Below, piece after piece: positions 32,100-35,671 of a stretch of DNA of 35,671 nt. A model generated the notes under the pieces. It searched no databases, was not told the origin of the DNA, and was given only the letters and a program-made list of their open reading frames with translations. This DNA comes from Blautia sp. (GTDB taxonomy: Bacteria > Bacillota > Clostridia > Lachnospirales > Lachnospiraceae): positions 1-35,671 of the forward strand of contig JAMPAC010000026.1 of the NCBI GenBank assembly GCA_023667395.1, given 5' to 3'. A program made the translations under genes and the position numbers. The stretch's first letter is position 1. Every line of letters begins with the position of its first letter.

Positions 32100-32116
32100 A
32101 TACCCTGATGGGGTAT
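32100..32116. promoter_or_regulatory. CsoR operator 2
   Basis: ATACCCTGATGGGGTAT is the better of the two sites (ATACCC/GGGTAT inverted), 31 bases from site 1, downstream of the transcription start. Confidence 0.75.
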
Positions 32117-32158
32117 TTGAGCATGCGAGGTCAAATTCTATTTTAAAGGAAAAGGGGG

Positions 32159-32509
32159 ATGGGAATGGAGGATTTACGGGAGAATGGGATGGAAGCGGGA
32201 CAGGCGGATGCGACTCCGTGCTGTGGGTGCCATCAGAAAGCTACGCCCAGGGGGGAAACGGAATTAAAGCAGTTGAAGAACCGTCTGAGTCGTATGACGG
32301 GGCAGTTGAACGGGATTGGCAGGATGCTGGAGGAGAACCGGTACTGTGGGGATATCCTGAACCAGGTGGCGGCGGTGGAGAGCGCATTGCAGGCGTTTGG
32401 GTATGTGATCCTGCAGGATCACATGGAGACCTGCGTGGTGGAGGAGATCAAAAATGGCAATACCGCCATCGTTGACGAGGCGGTGGAGTTGATGAAGAAG
32501 CTGAAGTGA
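32159..32509 (+). CDS. csoR: copper-sensing repressor CsoR
   Basis: All-helical repressor of 116 residues. The Cu(I) ligands C63 (RYCGDIL), H88 and C92 (DHMETC) are in place, with LKNRLSRMTGQLNGIGRM before them. Copper binding releases the operators. The first 30 residues add an extra Cys/His cluster (CCGCH, 21-25) not needed in the core family. AAAGGA lies eight bases before ATG 32159. It controls the ATPase gene 39 bases downstream and itself. Confidence 0.93.
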   Translation: MGMEDLRENGMEAGQADATPCCGCHQKATPRGETELKQLKNRLSRMTGQLNGIGRMLEENRYCGDILNQVAAVESALQAFGYVILQDHMETCVVEEIKNGNTAIVDEAVELMKKLK

Positions 32510-32548
32510 AGAAAAATAATTTTGGAACTGGAATAAGAGGATTATATT

Positions 32549-35521
<2,973 letters not shown>

Positions 35522-35553
35522 GTATCGGAAAAAAGTTTTCCACTGAAAACGGC

Positions 35554-35584
35554 AAAAAGGCTCTGTAAAAGCAGGGCTTTTTTG
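35554..35584 (+). terminator. Rho-independent terminator after copA
   Basis: AAAAGGCTCTG pairs with CAGGGCTTTT (6-base loop, two G-T), ending in six T. A small hairpin GTTTTC-CACT-GAAAAC (35535-35550) lies just before. Confidence 0.8.
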
Positions 35585-35605
35585 TTGTCCAAGAATAAAA
35601 ACAGG

Positions 35606-35635
35606 AATGCAACACATGATATAATGTGTTGCATT
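35606..35635. promoter_or_regulatory. palindrome over an extended -10 promoter-like site
   Basis: AATGCAACACAT (35606-35617) and ATGTGTTGCATT (35624-35635) are perfect inverted arms around GATATA. TGATATAAT, an extended -10, sits at its centre (TATAAT at 35620-35625). It looks like an operator for a gene starting beyond the window. Confidence 0.5.
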
Positions 35636-35671
35636 GAGGCGATTACCTTACAGCAGCGCTGAATGTGCCTG

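Overview
The window (about 53% G+C by eye) looks like the chromosome of a spore-forming, anaerobic Firmicute of the Lachnospiraceae type. Reasons: an alpha/beta-type small acid-soluble spore protein, a SpoIIM-like protein next to an ADP-ribose-pyrophosphatase-like Nudix gene, a Gram-positive LexA (SOS) box in front of recA, AGGAGG-type ribosome sites, RNase Y, a CsoR copper repressor, and an ABC transporter next to a TM1266-type hydrogenase-associated regulator. I saw no rRNA, tRNA, CRISPR array or insertion sequence.

Layout. 1-2.2 kb: recA with two LexA boxes, then recX. 2.5-5.4 kb: rny (RNase Y), a Nudix hydrolase and a SpoIIM-like membrane protein, facing a DAHP synthase (5.7-6.8 kb, minus strand). 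Between them lies a tandem array of hairpin modules. 6.9-7.3 kb: a divergent promoter region with a Fur-like box and a tiny Cys-rich FeoB-associated-type protein. 7.5-9.9 kb: a membrane-anchored NodB deacetylase and a bactofilin with a very long acidic head. 9.9-15.2 kb: the conserved block pyrH-frr-uppS-cdsA-dxr-rseP. 15.4-17.2 kb: a PP2C-like protein that appears to have lost its metal ligands, and a Ser/Thr kinase with a repeat-containing insert. 17.3-18.3 kb: transaldolase-like gene facing the spore-protein gene. 18.7-21.5 kb: solute-binding lipoprotein, a fused permease-ATPase and the TM1266-like protein. 21.6-26.7 kb: tig-clpP-clpX-engB and an AI-2E-family membrane protein. 26.9-29.8 kb: orphan OmpR-type regulator with a degenerate receiver, a TraX-like protein and a GH105 hydrolase. 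30.0-31.0 kb, minus strand: mntP and a cold-shock gene. 31.1-31.8 kb: membrane-anchored EIIA-Glc-like protein lacking both active-site histidines. 32.1-35.6 kb: csoR and a copper ATPase carrying a CopZ-like domain at its C-terminus.

Two themes stand out. First, a class of structured non-coding repeats. Elements made of a long imperfect hairpin followed by one or two short perfect hairpins sit immediately after the stop codons of aroF and fsa, with stems that differ in sequence but keep their pairing. Related long hairpins, sharing a one-base against GA internal loop, occur at 7.3, 15.2 and 29.8 kb, and a larger inverted repeat lies at 31.8-32.0 kb. I cannot assign them to a named family. Second, several signalling-type proteins look catalytically or regulatorily degenerate: the PP2C-like protein, the receiver domain and the EIIA domain.

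Most housekeeping calls are secure. Promoter, operator and terminator calls come from reading motifs and base pairing by eye. No alignment, profile search or folding calculation was run.
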